Below are positions 46,395-55,325 of a DNA stretch of 64,000 nt, one piece after another (the first letter of the stretch is position 1; each line of letters starts with the position of its first letter). The stretch is from Planctomycetota bacterium (lineage in GTDB: Bacteria; Planctomycetota; UBA1135; JADKAF01): NCBI GenBank assembly GCA_016719295.1, contig JADKAF010000001.1, positions 4,836,001 to 4,900,000 on the forward strand, written 5' to 3'. Under the pieces are notes generated by a model. The model was given only the letters and a program-made list of their open reading frames with translations, ran no database searches and was not told where the DNA came from. The position numbers and the translations under genes were made by a program.

Positions 46395-47420
46395 ATGCAA
46401 CCCACGGATCGATTGCTGCTCCGCGCGCTGCGCCGCGAGAAGACCGAGCGCGCCCCCGTCTGGCTGATGCGCCAAGCCGGACGCTATCTGCCGGAGTACC
46501 GCGCGACGCGCGCCGAGGCGGGGGGCTTCTTGGAGATGATCAAGGAGCCGCGCTTCGCCGCGGAGGTCACGCTACAGCCGATCCGGCGCTACGGCATGGA
46601 CGCCGCGATCCTGTTCAGCGACATCCTGGTTCCACTCGAGGCGATGGGCATGCAGCTCGTCTTCGACGAGCACGGACCGGGGCTGCCGCAGCCACTGCGC
46701 GACCGCGCGGCGATCGAGCGGTTGCAAGTGGTCACTCCGGCGGAGGCGATGGCCTATGTCGGCGAGGCGCTGCGGCTCACGCGCGCGGGGCTGCCGGAAG
46801 AGACCGCGCTGCTCGGGTTCTGCGGCGCGCCGTTCACCCTGGCCTCGTATGCGATCGAAGGCGGGACCTCGAAGCAGTTCAGCCATCTCCGCAAGCTCAT
46901 GTATCGCGACGAGGCGAGCTTCGAGATCTTGATGGAGAAGCTCGCGCAGCAGGTGGAACGTCATCTGCGCTATCAGGTGTCGTGTGGCGCGGACGCGATC
47001 GTGCTCTTCGACACCTGGGCGGCGTCGCTGACGCGCGCGGACTACCTGCGCTACGCGGCGCCGTGGACGCGGCGGCTCGTGGTCGAGCTCGCCAGCGTCG
47101 CTCCGCTCGTGATCTTCGCCGGTGCCGCCGATCACCTGCTAGAGGACTTGCTCGCGATGGGGGCGAACGGTGTCGCGCTCGATCACCGCAGCTCGATCGG
47201 AGAGGCCTTCGAGCGCGCGGCGGGTCGCTGCGCGCTGCAAGGGAACCTCGATCCCGCGGCCCTCTTCGCCTCGCCCGCGGAGGTCGCGCGTCGCACGCAT
47301 GCCCTGCTCGACGAGGTCGGTGGCCGTCCCGGCCACGTGCTGAACTTGGGCCACGGGGTCTTCAAGGACACCGATCCCGAGTGCGTCGGCGCGTTCGTGC
47401 GCGCGGCGCGGGAGCGCTAG
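46395..47420 (+). CDS. hemE: Uroporphyrinogen decarboxylase
   Basis: 341 residues. Converts uroporphyrinogen III to coproporphyrinogen III. N-terminal signature PVWLMRQAGRYLPEYR with the substrate-binding Arg residues, AILFSDILVPLEAMG with catalytic Asp, GFCGAPFTLASY and LNLGHGVFKDTDPE at the end. First gene of hemE-hemN-hemY. Confidence 0.97.
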   Translation: MQPTDRLLLRALRREKTERAPVWLMRQAGRYLPEYRATRAEAGGFLEMIKEPRFAAEVTLQPIRRYGMDAAILFSDILVPLEAMGMQLVFDEHGPGLPQPLRDRAAIERLQVVTPAEAMAYVGEALRLTRAGLPEETALLGFCGAPFTLASYAIEGGTSKQFSHLRKLMYRDEASFEILMEKLAQQVERHLRYQVSCGADAIVLFDTWAASLTRADYLRYAAPWTRRLVVELASVAPLVIFAGAADHLLEDLLAMGANGVALDHRSSIGEAFERAAGRCALQGNLDPAALFASPAEVARRTHALLDEVGGRPGHVLNLGHGVFKDTDPECVGAFVRAARER

Positions 47421-47422
47421 CC

Positions 47423-48817
47423 ATGGATGCCGCCGCGCTGCACGTCGACGAAGCCCTGCTGCTGCGCATGTCGGGTGCGGGGCCGCGCTACACGAGCTAT
47501 CCCACGGTGCCCGAGTGGGGGAGCTTCGAGGATCGCGACGTGCGCGCGGCGCTCGCGCGTGCGTCGCTGCGCCGCGACGAGCCGCTCTCGATCTACGTGC
47601 ATCTGCCCTTCTGCGCGCGGCTCTGCCTCTTCTGCGGCTGCACGGTCGAGATCACGCGCCGCGCCGATCGCGTCGCGCGCTACCTGGATGCCCTCGAGCG
47701 CGAGATCGACATGACCGCGCCGCTGCTCGGCGAGCGACGACGCGTGGCGCAGGTGCACTGGGGCGGTGGGACGCCGACGCACTTGCGTCCCGCGCAGCTC
47801 CGGCGCGTTTTCGAGATGCTGACCAAGCACTTCGCGCTGGAGCCCGGCGCCGAGATCTCCCTGGAGGTGCACCCGCACGTCACGACCAAGGAGCAGATCG
47901 ACACCTTGGTCGAGCTCGGGTTCAACCGCATCTCGATGGGCGTGCAGGACCTCGACGCGCATGTGCAGAAGGTGATCCACCGCGACCAGACGACGGAGGA
48001 GACCGAGGAGCTGGTCGCGCACTGCCGCGCGCGCGGGATCGGCGGGGTGAACCTGGACCTGATGTACGGCCTGCCCGAGCAGACCGAGGCCAGCTTCGCC
48101 GCCACGCTCGCGACCATCGCGCGGATCCGTCCCGATCGCCTCGCGGTCTACGGCTACGCGCACGTACCGTGGCTGAAGCCGCAGCAGCGGAAGCTCGAAG
48201 AGCACCACCTGCCGAGCCCGCCCGAGCGCGCACGGCTCTTCTTCGTGGCGCTGGAGGAGCTCGGTCGCGCGGGCTACGAGGTGATCGGCCTCGATCACTT
48301 CGCGCTCAGGAGCGATGCCCTCTATCGCGCGTTGGAGCAGGGGACGCTGCACCGCAACTTCATGGGCTACACGACGCATCCCGCCGAGGAGATGCTCGCG
48401 TTCGGCATGAGCGCGATCGGCGACTTCGGCGGCGCCTTCGTGCAGAACCTCCAGGAGACGAGCGAGTACGAGCAGGCGATCCAGGCCGGGCGCTTCGCGG
48501 TGAGGCGGGGGCTCTTGCGCAGCGCCGAGGACGATCTCCGTCGCGCGGCAATCCAGGCGCTCATGTGCCGCATGCGCCTCGATCTCGACGAGCTCGAGTG
48601 CCGCACCGCTCGTCCGCGGCTCCGCGAGCACTTCGCGACCGAGCTCGAAGCGCTGAAGCCTCTCCAGGCCGAGGGCTTCTGCACGATCGCGGGCGGGCAC
48701 ATCGAAGTCACCCCGCGAGGGCGGCTCTTCCTGCGCCATCTGGCGATGGTGTTCGACGAGTATCTCCGCAAGAAGCGCGATGCCGATGCCGGCCCGCGCT
48801 TCAGCAAGACGATCTGA
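47423..48817 (+). CDS. hemN: Oxygen-independent coproporphyrinogen III oxidase
   Basis: 464 residues. Radical SAM enzyme that oxidatively decarboxylates coproporphyrinogen III to protoporphyrinogen IX without oxygen. C64, C68, C71 (plus C73) in FCARLCLFCGC; YTSYPT near the N-terminus and the true-HemN features (HVPWLKPQQ, full-length C-terminal domain) support hemN rather than hemW. Starts 2 bases after the hemE stop. Confidence 0.95.
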   Translation: MDAAALHVDEALLLRMSGAGPRYTSYPTVPEWGSFEDRDVRAALARASLRRDEPLSIYVHLPFCARLCLFCGCTVEITRRADRVARYLDALEREIDMTAPLLGERRRVAQVHWGGGTPTHLRPAQLRRVFEMLTKHFALEPGAEISLEVHPHVTTKEQIDTLVELGFNRISMGVQDLDAHVQKVIHRDQTTEETEELVAHCRARGIGGVNLDLMYGLPEQTEASFAATLATIARIRPDRLAVYGYAHVPWLKPQQRKLEEHHLPSPPERARLFFVALEELGRAGYEVIGLDHFALRSDALYRALEQGTLHRNFMGYTTHPAEEMLAFGMSAIGDFGGAFVQNLQETSEYEQAIQAGRFAVRRGLLRSAEDDLRRAAIQALMCRMRLDLDELECRTARPRLREHFATELEALKPLQAEGFCTIAGGHIEVTPRGRLFLRHLAMVFDEYLRKKRDADAGPRFSKTI

Positions 48818-48823
48818 GCGCAG

Positions 48824-50224
48824 ATGCCGTTGCAGCGCCTCGATACGCTCGTCGTCGGCGGCGGGATCTCCGGGCTCGCCTACGCGCACGCACGCGGCGC
48901 GAGCGCCGATCTCGTGGTGCTCGAGGCGAGCGAGCGCGCGGGCGGTCTCGTGCGCACGGCGTCGCTCGGTGCGCGCGGCGAGCTCCACTGCGAGCTCGGA
49001 CCGGAGACGCTGCGCTTCGAAGCGCGCGGGGGGCTCACCGACATGCTGCGCGAGCTCGACCTCGTCGCCGAACGACCGCCGAAGGAGAGCCGCCGCCGCT
49101 ATCTCGTCTGCCGCGGGCGCTTGGTCGAGGCGCCGCTCGGCGTGTGGAAGTTCCTCCGTACCCCGCTGCTCTCGTGGCGTGGCAAGCTGCGCATGATCGC
49201 GGAGCCGTTCCGCAGCAAGCAGCTCGGCAACGACGGCTCGGTCGCCGAGTTCGTGCGCCACCGCATCGGCGAGGAAGCGCTGCAGGGGCTGCTCGATCCG
49301 CTGGTGAGCGGGATCCACGCCGGCGACCCCGCGGTGCTCTCGATGCGCGCCTGCTTCCCGCGCTTGGTCGAGCTGGTCGAGAAGCACGGCGGCCTCTTTC
49401 GCGCGCAGTGGAAGATCCGCGGCGAGCCCGCGCCTTCGGTGATGAAGACGAAGGGCGGCTGCGAGGCGATCACGCGCGCGCTCGCCGTGGCGCTCGGCGC
49501 GAAGCTCCGCCTGCACGCCCGCGTGCACAGCTTCGCGCGCGAGGGCGAACGCTGGCGCATCGAGAGCGATGCCGGTCGCTTCGACGCTGCGCGCGTGATT
49601 CTGGCCCTGCCCGCGGCGGGCGCTGCAACGCTCCTCGCACACGCCGCTCCCGCGATCGCACGCCGCATCGCCGAGATCGAGAGCGAGAGCCTGGCCTCAC
49701 TCGTGCACGTCTATCGCCGCGAGCAGGTCGGTCATCCGCTCGCGGGCTTCGGCTACCTCGTCGCATCGCGCGAGAAGCTGCGCCACTTGGGGACGCTCTT
49801 CAGCTCGTCGATCGCGCCCGACGCCTGCCCGCCGACGCACGTCGTGCTGCGCACGCTGCTCGGCGGCGCGCGCGCGCCGCACCTCGCCGCGGCTCCGGAG
49901 GCGGAGCTGCTCGACATCGTGCGTGCCGAGGTGCATCCGCTGCTCGCGATCCGCGGCGAACCCGAGCTGGTCTCCGTGCAACGCTGGCCCGCGACGCTGC
50001 CGCGCTTCGACCTCGCGCACCCGGCTCGCGTACAGGCGATCGAGCGCGCGCTCCCGCCGACCCTCTCCCTCCTCGGCAACTATCTCCGGGGGATCGGCGT
50101 GAACCACCTCGTCGCCGCCGCCCGCACGCTCGCGGAACGCCACGGCTCCTCAACCGATCCCGCACCTGCGGTGGCAGGAAGGTCTTCGCCGGGATCGCCC
50201 TCGCACTCGCGTCGCTCCACCTGA
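48824..50224 (+). CDS. hemY: Protoporphyrinogen oxidase, FAD-dependent (HemY/HemG type)
   Basis: 466 residues. FAD-binding motif VVGGGISGLAYA (N-terminus), then GGLVRT, ELGPETLRF, the middle DPLVSGIHAGDP typical of PPOX, and GNYLRGIGVNH at the C-terminal FAD region. Turns protoporphyrinogen IX into protoporphyrin IX, normally using oxygen. The pair of oxygen-independent HemN and oxygen-using HemY in one operon suggests a facultative or microaerobic life. Six bases after hemN. Confidence 0.93.
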   Translation: MPLQRLDTLVVGGGISGLAYAHARGASADLVVLEASERAGGLVRTASLGARGELHCELGPETLRFEARGGLTDMLRELDLVAERPPKESRRRYLVCRGRLVEAPLGVWKFLRTPLLSWRGKLRMIAEPFRSKQLGNDGSVAEFVRHRIGEEALQGLLDPLVSGIHAGDPAVLSMRACFPRLVELVEKHGGLFRAQWKIRGEPAPSVMKTKGGCEAITRALAVALGAKLRLHARVHSFAREGERWRIESDAGRFDAARVILALPAAGAATLLAHAAPAIARRIAEIESESLASLVHVYRREQVGHPLAGFGYLVASREKLRHLGTLFSSSIAPDACPPTHVVLRTLLGGARAPHLAAAPEAELLDIVRAEVHPLLAIRGEPELVSVQRWPATLPRFDLAHPARVQAIERALPPTLSLLGNYLRGIGVNHLVAAARTLAERHGSSTDPAPAVAGRSSPGSPSHSRRST

Positions 50225-50288
50225 GCTTGGCGCTGCGCGGCTTCGTCCCTCACTTGAGTCGCCGCGCGCGAGCCCGCAAGCTCTGCGC

Positions 50289-51269
50289 ATGATCGTCCCC
50301 GCGCATTGGGCCGAGGCGAGCCGTCAGCACCGCGCGAGCGGCAAGCAGATCACGGTACGGCGCTTCGGCTGGTCGGAGCACAGCCCCGCTGAGGCACAGG
50401 CCATGGCGGAGGCGCGCGCCGGGGACGCGCTGGCGCGAGCGATCGCAGGAGAGAAGCTCCCGCGCCGCGAGCGGAAGGTGCCCTACAACGGCGCCGAGGG
50501 CGTGCCCATTCGCGAGGAGATCCTGGCGAACGTGGGCGACGCGGTGATCACGCGCAACTCCTATGGCGCGCGTTGCCTGAACACACCGTACGTCTTCTTC
50601 GCCGACATCGATCACCCGGAAGGCGCTTCTCTGCGTACGCACCTCGGCTCGTTCCTACTCGTCCTCGTGGCCGGGGCGATCGCCGCATGGTTCTTCGGGC
50701 ACCAGATCTTCGGCGTCATCCTCACGCTCATCGGGCTCTCCGGAACCGCCCGCGCCGTCGACTTCTTCTGGCGCCGCCGGGTGCGCTCGCACGGCGGGCT
50801 CGAGGGGCTCGCTCTCGAGCGGGTCGAACGCTGCGTGCGCCGCGATCCGTCCCTGGGCTTGCGCGTCTATCGCACGCCGCGCGGCCTCCGCGTGCTCGCC
50901 ACGAACCGCAGCTTCGATCCCCTCGAGCCGGCGGTGCAGGAGCTCTTCCGCGCGCTCGAGGTCGACCCGCTCTACGCCCGCATGTGCACGCGCCAGCGCT
51001 GCTTCCGCGCGCGCTTGAGTGCCAAGCCCTGGCGCATCGGCATCTCCGAGCACTTGAAGCCGCGCCCGGGCGTCTGGCCCGTGCGCCCCGAGCAGCGGCC
51101 GCGCCGCGAGCGCTGGGTCGCGGAGTACGAGCGTCGCGCGCGCGACTTCGCGGCCTGTTTCCACGTCGCCACCTACGGGAACCCGGAGTTCGATCCGCGC
51201 GTCCGGCCCGTGGTGGAACTCCATGACGCGGAGTGTCGGGCGCTCGAGGTGGGCATGCCGTTGGCGTAG
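50289..51269 (+). CDS. Hypothetical protein with two TM helices
   Basis: 326 residues, no signal peptide. A first soluble part ends in CLNTPYVFFADIDHPEGA; two TM helices (~118-155) follow (FLLVLVAGAIAAWFFGHQIF, VILTLIGLSG). The C-terminal part has LRVYRTPRGLRVLATNRSFD, MCTRQRCFRARLSAKPWRIG, and a basic end. FFADID is a DxD motif like that of nucleotidyl-transfer folds, but nothing proves such activity. Follows the heme operon by 64 bases; could be cotranscribed. Confidence 0.65.
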   Translation: MIVPAHWAEASRQHRASGKQITVRRFGWSEHSPAEAQAMAEARAGDALARAIAGEKLPRRERKVPYNGAEGVPIREEILANVGDAVITRNSYGARCLNTPYVFFADIDHPEGASLRTHLGSFLLVLVAGAIAAWFFGHQIFGVILTLIGLSGTARAVDFFWRRRVRSHGGLEGLALERVERCVRRDPSLGLRVYRTPRGLRVLATNRSFDPLEPAVQELFRALEVDPLYARMCTRQRCFRARLSAKPWRIGISEHLKPRPGVWPVRPEQRPRRERWVAEYERRARDFAACFHVATYGNPEFDPRVRPVVELHDAECRALEVGMPLA

Positions 51270-51364
51270 GCCGCTCCACCTGGGGCGAGACTCGCAGCGA
51301 TGCGCCACGCGCACGTGAGCTGCGATGCTCGCGGCGCACCCGACCAGCAGGCAGCTCCCCTGGG

Positions 51365-52717
51365 CTATCGCAATCGATCCACGGCGATATCCGAAGCGAG
51401 CGCGATGCGCCCGAAGCCCTCGACCAACAGCATCTGCGCTGCCACGAAGCCGTCGATCAGGTGCGGATCGCGCGGCAAGTCGATGCGAATCGTTCCGTGG
51501 ATGGCGTTGGGGTGCACGGAGGAAGACACGAAGTCGGGGAGGAGGAGGAGCGAGCCCATCGGTGATTCGACCGTCTGGATCTGCGCCGGCGTGGGAACTA
51601 TCGCGACCAACGCAAGACTCCTCGAGCCTGGCATGGAGATCCATGGCCCCGCGTGATCCTCTTCCATCCAGCGTACGACGTAGAGTCGATTCGAGGGCTC
51701 GCTGCGCGGGAGCGCGCGCAGGGAGATGTGGCGCGCTTGCAGAGGATCTCGTGCCCACGGAGCGCCGATGCGAGCCTGGAGAATGAGGGGCCGCGAAGGC
51801 GCAGCGCGTTCTCCTTCGACCCGGTATCGATTGCCCGCCGGGAGCGGCCCCGGCAGGGAGACGACCGTCCACTCGTCCGGACTTGCGCTATGGCCGGAAG
51901 CGATCTCGCGTCCCGAATCCAGATCGCGGATCACGAAGTTGCCATCGGCGCCGCGGACCTTGATGGCGCTCGCTTCGTATCGCGGCGACGCGGCCGATAT
52001 CTGCCATGAGGGTTGTTCCGAGCTTCGCTCAGGATCCGCAGGCCAGCCTCGCGCTTCCCAGGTCGCACCGGCTCGAACGTACATCGTCGAGGCGATCTTT
52101 CCTCCTCGCAACGAGGACAGGCCGAAGCCTTCTTCTCGGGCGTCGAATCTGAGCCAGCGCGGTTCGATCGAACTAAGCTCGCTAGCGAGCTCGGGTCCGA
52201 AGGCGCGCGACGGGAGCTCTAAGCGTGAAGCGGGAGCTCCTTGCGGCAGCAGGGAGATGCCGTAGATCGATCGATCGCCGGCGTTGGCAAAGTAGAGGGT
52301 GCGATGGTTGCCGAGCCAGAGAACTTGGTAGACACCAGGGCCGGCCTCTACGGAAGCCAGCGACTGCAACGTCGGGGCAGAGCCTTCGTCTCGGCAGGAG
52401 AGCAATCGAGCGGAAAGCGCGTCATTGCGCGTCGCTCCCACCGCGAGAAGCTCAGCTCCACCTAGGTCGATGAGCGCCAGCCGGCGCGTGAAGCCGAGAT
52501 CGATGGAGGCCAGGATCTCGCGCTGTGGTTGGCCATGCGACCGTTCCCAGTTGACGCGAGCCTGCCCGTCGAAGCGCACGACCTCTCTGGTTCCGCGAGA
52601 ATGGACTCCTCGTTCGAAGATGAGAAAGGTCTTCTCCTGTGCCGAGCTCTGCGTCGCGTAGCCTAGCGCAAGCACGAGGGGGAGTAGGAGCGCAGGGATG
52701 CGTTGGTTGGATCTCAT
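51365..52717 (-). CDS. Secreted hypothetical protein
   Basis: 450 residues. Signal peptide 1-~27 (ALLLPLVLALGYATQSSAQ). Beta-rich, possibly propeller-like in the first half (LALIDLGGAELLAVGATRND, VLWLGNHRTLYFANAGDRS), then a separate sandwich. No family recognised. Lies directly downstream of the HExxH-protein gene, 9 bases apart, and probably in the same operon. Confidence 0.7.
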   Translation of the reverse strand: MRSNQRIPALLLPLVLALGYATQSSAQEKTFLIFERGVHSRGTREVVRFDGQARVNWERSHGQPQREILASIDLGFTRRLALIDLGGAELLAVGATRNDALSARLLSCRDEGSAPTLQSLASVEAGPGVYQVLWLGNHRTLYFANAGDRSIYGISLLPQGAPASRLELPSRAFGPELASELSSIEPRWLRFDAREEGFGLSSLRGGKIASTMYVRAGATWEARGWPADPERSSEQPSWQISAASPRYEASAIKVRGADGNFVIRDLDSGREIASGHSASPDEWTVVSLPGPLPAGNRYRVEGERAAPSRPLILQARIGAPWARDPLQARHISLRALPRSEPSNRLYVVRWMEEDHAGPWISMPGSRSLALVAIVPTPAQIQTVESPMGSLLLLPDFVSSSVHPNAIHGTIRIDLPRDPHLIDGFVAAQMLLVEGFGRIALASDIAVDRLR

Positions 52718-52726
52718 GACATCACC

Positions 52727-53515
52727 TCAGCATCCATGGGCCGCTTTGAAGTCCGCCAGAGCCTGCTGTCGCTGCTCGAGCTCGGTGGCGGCTGCTTCGT
52801 CGAGGTCGACGCAACAGGCGTAGCAGGAGAGGATCCAGGATTCGAAGGTCGCTGCGCTGCACTCCGCGGCATCCAAGGCGGCCGCGGTTGTGGGAGTGAC
52901 GACGCCATCGTCGAATGCGAACTGATCATCGAAGTGCTCGCGCTCGTGCATCAGCATGGCGCCGAGGATGATCGACTTCGCCGAAGAGGAATGGGAGCCG
53001 AAGGTGCCGTGATCGATGCGGATGCGGTTGTCTCCGGCGGCAGTGTAGGTGTCGACGCCATCCTGAGGCATCCACATCCCGTCATCGCAGAGGTCGGGTG
53101 ACACCGTCATCGCGCCTCCGGGCACCGATCCCTTGCGGATGTTGCCGTTCTCGTGAAGGTCCCACAGATCGGCGATGTAGGTGAGAAAGAGATCCTCGAT
53201 GCCCGCCAGGTAGGCGCACTCGTCGCACGCTGGGTTCCCGCTCACCCAGCAGTCGAGGAGATCGGCGAGGCTGAGGAGCGCGTCGTCCACGGCGTCGATC
53301 TCGGTCCCGCCCAAACCCATCCCGACGTTGCTGATGCTCGGAGGGGATTGTGCCGCTCCGAGCTCCGTGCAGCCGAAGAGGAGCAACAGTGCGCACGCGA
53401 AGCGCAGCGCGCGAGCTCGCAAGCCAGGCCAGGCGGCGGGCGCTGATCGAAGAGCGGTCGTTGCGGTTCGACGATTTGGATATCGATAGAACGAGATGGT
53501 GACGAAGGAAGTCAC
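52727..53515 (-). CDS. Secreted protein with HExxH motif
   Basis: 262 residues. A basic start is followed by a hydrophobic signal (ALRFACALLLLFGCTELGAA). Zincin-like motif HEREH in MLMHEREHFDDQF, and many cysteines (DCWVSGNPACDECAY, ESWILSCYACCVDL) that may form disulfides. This points to a small exported metallopeptidase-like protein with unknown substrate; a third zinc ligand is not clear. Upstream gene of a two-gene unit with the secreted protein at 51365. Confidence 0.7.
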   Translation of the reverse strand: MTSFVTISFYRYPNRRTATTALRSAPAAWPGLRARALRFACALLLLFGCTELGAAQSPPSISNVGMGLGGTEIDAVDDALLSLADLLDCWVSGNPACDECAYLAGIEDLFLTYIADLWDLHENGNIRKGSVPGGAMTVSPDLCDDGMWMPQDGVDTYTAAGDNRIRIDHGTFGSHSSSAKSIILGAMLMHEREHFDDQFAFDDGVVTPTTAAALDAAECSAATFESWILSCYACCVDLDEAAATELEQRQQALADFKAAHGC

Positions 53516-53760
53516 GATGGCGATCTCCTAGATCTTGAAGCAGCTCTCCGCTTCAGGCTGGCTCGAGGTCGATAGGCATCGAGCGCGCTCTCCTGGGCCC
53601 CTCATCGGGACGCCATTAGCTCAGCTTGAACACTTCTCTAGGGCAGCGTCAAGGCGGGACCCGAGGAATCTCTCGGGGCGTGCGCAGGGGCAGGCGAGGC
53701 TGCCCGCAGTCCGTGCGGTTGCTCGCTGGGGGCTGCGGACCTGGGCGAGGCAACGAATGC

Positions 53761-55046
53761 TCATGCAAGGTACCGACTCACCGAGCTCAGGGGACTTGGG
53801 TGACCACGGGCGTCCTTGACGGCGCCGTTGTCGAGGACGAGGGCGCGATCGGCCATCGGGCGCTGCGTTCGCCGGCCTTGCTCGCAGCATCGCCGACGCT
53901 TCGGCCCGCGCAGATCGAGCTCGCGCAGGCGCACGTCGGCGCGGATCGTTCCGGCTCGCAGCTCGAGCATCTTCGATGCGGAAGACCTCGGCCGAGGCGG
54001 GAGTCGCGTTGGCATCGCGAGGGATGGCGCAGATGCGGAGCTCGGCGCGACCCGCGCGCAGGTTCGCGATGCGGAAGCGCCCTTCCGCGTCGAGCGCGAG
54101 ACGTAGCTTCCCTCCGCCGAGAGTGAAGGTCAGAGGGATCGAGGAGTGGAAGCCCTCGCGATACGCGATCAAGCGCAGATCTCCCGGCGGACACGCACCG
54201 AAGTGCGCGAAGGTGACGCGGCACCCCGCGTCGACCGTGGAACGAGGATCGCGAACTTCGATACGCAAGCTCGCCGCCAGCGGTGTGCCGTTCGACTCCA
54301 CGAGGATGCCCGATGCCCGATGCCCGATGCACGTGGCGGCGAGCCCTGTCGCACGACATCGCCGATCTCGATCCCGACCGCGCCGTGCTTCGCTCGGAGG
54401 CACGCGCACCCCGAGGTTGCGCAGCGGCAGCTCCATCTCCTCGATGAAGCGACCGACGACGGCGCAGCCGCGCGCCGCGAGCGGCGCACCGCGCTCATCG
54501 ACGACGCGGACGCGGACGCGGCCCGTGGGCAGAAGCCTGAGCTCGACGTCGTGCTCGGCTCGAGCCGTGGGAGCGAGCTCGCACCGCACGGGCTCCCGCA
54601 GGGGGAACGCGAGCGCTGCGGTGATCTTCGACGACCTGCCTTCCCCATCGAAGGCGAAGGTCTCGAGATGACGGAGCTCGCAGATGCCATCCGACGCGCG
54701 CGTGATGCCCGTGACCAAGCTGTGATCCGTGTCCTTGGATCCGCGCCACACGATCACCACGGCCGCACCGGCTCGGGGCTGGCCATCGGCTTCGACCCCG
54801 CGGATACGCGCGATCTGCTGGGGCGCGAGCGCGAGGACCAGCGGCAGCGCGCGCGTGGTTCCGCGCGACCCTCGCGAGCCAAGCCCCGAGCTTCCACGTC
54901 GGCGCGGGCGGGCGACGCAGCGCCGTGAGCCAGGTCTGCTGCACGACCTCGTCGGCGGACGCGGCATCGCCGAGGAACTCGCGCACGAGCTTCCGCACGC
55001 CGGAGGCCTGCTGGCGCCAGGAGTGTTCGAAGGTGTCGGGGCCCAT
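53761..55046 (-). pseudogene. Decayed chimera: sigma factor 5' end joined to carboxypeptidase-regulatory-like 3' part
   Basis: From ATG 55046 the frame gives sigma region 2 (FEHSWRQQASGVRKLVREFL, ADEVVQQTWLTALRR, WLARVARNHARA). Around 54850 the frame changes and a regulatory-like domain protein follows (QQIARIRGVEADGQPRAGAA, VRVRVVDERGAPLAARGCAV), with further shifts near 54380 and 54000; the last piece, IRADVRLRELDLRGPK, matches the ADPRLREIDLR block of paralogs A and B. It is thus the wreck of a sigma gene and of a third paralog, joined by deletion. No product expected. Confidence 0.65.
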
Positions 55047-55325
55047 GCTTCGCGAGGACCTTGGCCGCCGCTCCGCCGGAGGATTCGCGGGCCCGCGAAC
55101 TTCGCGTGCCGCCGCCGCCGCGACCTCGGAGGCGTGTGCCGCGCGAGGCTCGCGTCGCCGGCGCAGCGAACCGCACGCGAGGCCGGAGCGACGGGACCTC
55201 TCGCCAGCCGCCCACGGGAGGCCGGCGAAGAAATCCGAGCTCGCGAGCTAACTCCTCGCGCTCCGTGACTTCTTCCTCCATCGTCCGCGGAGGAACCTCC
55301 TCGCGCCCCCGCTCGGAGAATCGCC
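55047..55325. other. Divergent intergenic region
   Basis: About 280 GC-rich bases between the decayed sigma gene and the thioredoxin-like gene. It contains GGAGGAACCTCC (~55291) as a small palindrome. No gene supported. Confidence 0.4.

Noticed and set aside
47423..48817. HemW (radical SAM heme chaperone) instead of HemN
   Set aside because: The motif FCARLCLFCGC with the fourth cysteine, the length of 464 residues and the neighbours hemE and hemY favour true HemN.
48360..50224. Possible second CRISPR-like or tandem DNA repeat in the heme region
   Set aside because: No regularly spaced identical units; only codon-level similarity of Arg/Ala-rich sequence.
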